DNA of 6,770 nt from Candidatus Kuenenia stuttgartensis. GTDB taxonomy: Bacteria; Planctomycetota; Planctomycetia; Pirellulales; UBA1268. The notes under the pieces were generated by a model. The model had not been told where the DNA came from. It did not search any database and saw only the letters and a program-made list of their open reading frames with translations. Where the stretch lies: NCBI GenBank assembly GCA_945876515.1, contig CAMCPF010000166.1, positions 1-6,770 of the forward strand, in the 5' to 3' direction. Positions 5,251-6,770 of the stretch are shown here, one piece after another. The position numbers and the translations under genes are program-made. Numbering within the stretch: the first letter of the stretch is position 1; each line of letters opens with the position of its first letter.

Positions 5251-6770
5251 TCACGGCGTCGCCGCCGCCCGGTCGCCCGCCAGGGCCTCCGGCTGGGTGA
5301 GCACGAACAGGTGGCCATGGTCGCTCGTCACGATCACAGCGCTTTCGGCCCAGGCGTCGCGCCGCTCGATCCAGTCCACCACCGCCCGGAAGGCGGCGTC
5401 GCCGCTCTGCACGGCGCCGATCGCGGTGTCGAGGTTGTTGGCGTGCGAGGCCCAATCGACGTCGCCCGCCTCCACCATCAGCCAGAACCGCTCCCGGCGG
5501 CCGAGCACGTCGAGAGCGGCCGCGGTCATCTCGGCCAGGGTCGGGTTTTCCTCCACGTCGGCCTCGGCATAGTGGATCTGCGAGCCGTACTTCTTCCGCA
5601 GCCGGTCCTCCTCGGGGCCAGGGCCCTCCGGATTGCAGTTGCCGGGATTGAAGTCGCCGTCGGCGGTGCGAAACGGCAGATTGCCCTGGGCTGTTCCAAA
5701 GAAGCCGAATAGGCGGAGGTTGTTCGCGGCCGCGTCGCGGGCCGCCCCGGCCAACAGTTCAGCGCCCGACCGTCCGGCCGTCCGGCTTGCCACGCGATAC
5801 CGCCCCCCCTTCGCCGCGTCGATCGCCGCCAGCGTGGAGCCAGCCACATACTTGTTGCCGGGCTCGTAGTTTCGCCCCTGCTGGGCGAAGTCGTCGGCCG
5901 CCTCCACGCCGAATCCAGCCCCGATCACCACGTCGAGGCCGGGGAGCGGCGTCGGGTGGGCCACCGACGGTTCGCCGACCATGTCGCGCGAGATGTCTTG
6001 ATAGTCGTCGCGGGAGACGTTGTTGGCGTAGGCGCAGGCCGGCGTGGCATGCGGGATCGGCACGCTCGAAACGGCCCCGGTCGCGAAGCCCCGCGCCTGG
6101 AGCAGCCTGGCCAGGGGCTCGAGTTGCCCCCCATCAGGCCCCACGTTGATCGCGTCGTTGTAGGTCTTGCGGCCGGCACACAGCGACGTGGCCGAGGCGG
6201 CCGAGTCGGTGACCGCGTGGGGCCGATCGCGGTCGCGGCCGATCAGATAGGTGAGGTTGACCCGCGGATCCCAGGCCGTAACGCCGCCGCGCCCGGCGTC
6301 GTAACCGCCCGGAGTCTTGCCACCTGGGTTTTTGACGGCCTGGGCATCGACGTCGGTCTTGGTGCCGTCGTTGGCGGGGCTCGTGACGCAGAGCCCGAAG
6401 TCGGTCGGGCAGCCCCGGTAGTCCTGAAAGGCGAAGCCGGTGCCGCGGCCCTCGGAGTAGGCGACGCGGCCGGTAGTGGCAATCGCTGCGACGCGGGTCA
6501 TCGTCCAGTCCATCCCGTCGAAGACGACGAGCACGATGTATTTCTTGCCGGCCTCGGCGGCGGCCAACTGCAGTGTGTAGACATCGGTCTGATCGAAGTA
6601 GTCAGCTGCTGGGTTGAGCGTGTGCTCGGGCAGGCGACCGTAGAGCTTCGTGAGCCGCGGCTCGTCGCGATACACGCTCTTGGGCCCAGCCACGGCGTCG
6701 AGGCCGAGCCCGAAGGTGTAGACCGGGATCAGACGATTGGAGTGGTTCGACCAGGAGACGTAGCGGCCCG
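5251..6770 (-). CDS. PhoA-fold alkaline phosphatase, N-terminus outside window
   Basis: This is a probable exported metal-dependent phosphomonoesterase of the alkaline phosphatase superfamily. The frame runs open to the right edge, so the start and any signal peptide are not visible. Residues are counted from the first whole codon (6768), 505 in all. By motif and spacing these match E. coli PhoA: Asp84 in VVFDGMDW (Asp51), Ser189 in VTDSAASATS (nucleophile Ser102), Thr242 in HATPA (Thr155) with His240 at the 153 position, Arg253 (Arg166), Glu433, Asp438 and His442 in VEAGDVDWASH (Glu322, Asp327, His331), and Asp483-His484 in TSDHGH (369-370). Trp439 replaces Lys328, as in some other bacterial enzymes. 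The chain ends 21 residues after His484, so the usual His412 ligand is missing. Six cysteines in the central region may form disulfides. An in-frame GTG at 6693 is unlikely to be the start. Confidence 0.88.
   Translation of the reverse strand, partial: GRYVSWSNHSNRLIPVYTFGLGLDAVAGPKSVYRDEPRLTKLYGRLPEHTLNPAADYFDQTDVYTLQLAAAEAGKKYIVLVVFDGMDWTMTRVAAIATTGRVAYSEGRGTGFAFQDYRGCPTDFGLCVTSPANDGTKTDVDAQAVKNPGGKTPGGYDAGRGGVTAWDPRVNLTYLIGRDRDRPHAVTDSAASATSLCAGRKTYNDAINVGPDGGQLEPLARLLQARGFATGAVSSVPIPHATPACAYANNVSRDDYQDISRDMVGEPSVAHPTPLPGLDVVIGAGFGVEAADDFAQQGRNYEPGNKYVAGSTLAAIDAAKGGRYRVASRTAGRSGAELLAGAARDAAANNLRLFGFFGTAQGNLPFRTADGDFNPGNCNPEGPGPEEDRLRKKYGSQIHYAEADVEENPTLAEMTAAALDVLGRRERFWLMVEAGDVDWASHANNLDTAIGAVQSGDAAFRAVVDWIERRDAWAESAVIVTSDHGHLFVLTQPEALAGDRAAATP

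Overview
The window reads as one unbroken stretch of chromosomal housekeeping genes, all on the minus strand. G+C is high, roughly two thirds or more by eye. I see no tRNA, rRNA, CRISPR array, transposase or phage gene. The best guess for the source is a Planctomycetota bacterium of the Pirellulales type. That rests on the form of the RNA polymerase omega subunit, the separate CoaC and CoaB genes, the SecG with a long acidic Ala/Pro/Glu/Lys tail, and the style of the secreted alkaline phosphatase. It comes from recollection of family members, not from a search.

In transcription order (right to left) the genes are: a PhoA-fold alkaline phosphatase, cut at its 5' end by the window edge (6770-5251); triosephosphate isomerase tpiA (5183-4401); the preprotein translocase subunit secG (4295-3765); the endoribonuclease yicC (3762-2881); guanylate kinase gmk (2835-2200); an omega-type RNA polymerase subunit, rpoZ (2203-1940); a hairpin-rich gap of about 215 bases; phosphopantothenoylcysteine decarboxylase coaC (1724-1158); the CoaB-type phosphopantothenate-cysteine ligase (1131-493); and the first 150 codons of argC (452 to the left edge).

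Two widely conserved bacterial neighbourhoods are joined here: tpiA-secG, and yicC-gmk-rpoZ-coaBC. Spacing suggests co-transcription of secG-yicC-gmk-rpoZ. secG and yicC are separated by 2 bases (or overlap by 4 with a GTG start), and gmk and rpoZ share an ATGA overlap. The coaC-coaB-argC group is also closely spaced. Possible transcription boundaries are the hairpin after the phosphatase, the 105-base tpiA-secG gap with an AT-rich island, and the rpoZ-coaC gap. The genes serve glycolysis, protein export, RNA turnover, GMP phosphorylation, transcription, coenzyme A synthesis and arginine synthesis.

I found no convincing new multi-gene system. The points most worth a second look are the hairpin cluster between rpoZ and coaC (a possible dispersed repeat), the phosphatase that ends before the usual third zinc-1 ligand, the two-gene CoaC/CoaB arrangement, and the internally repeated SecG tail.
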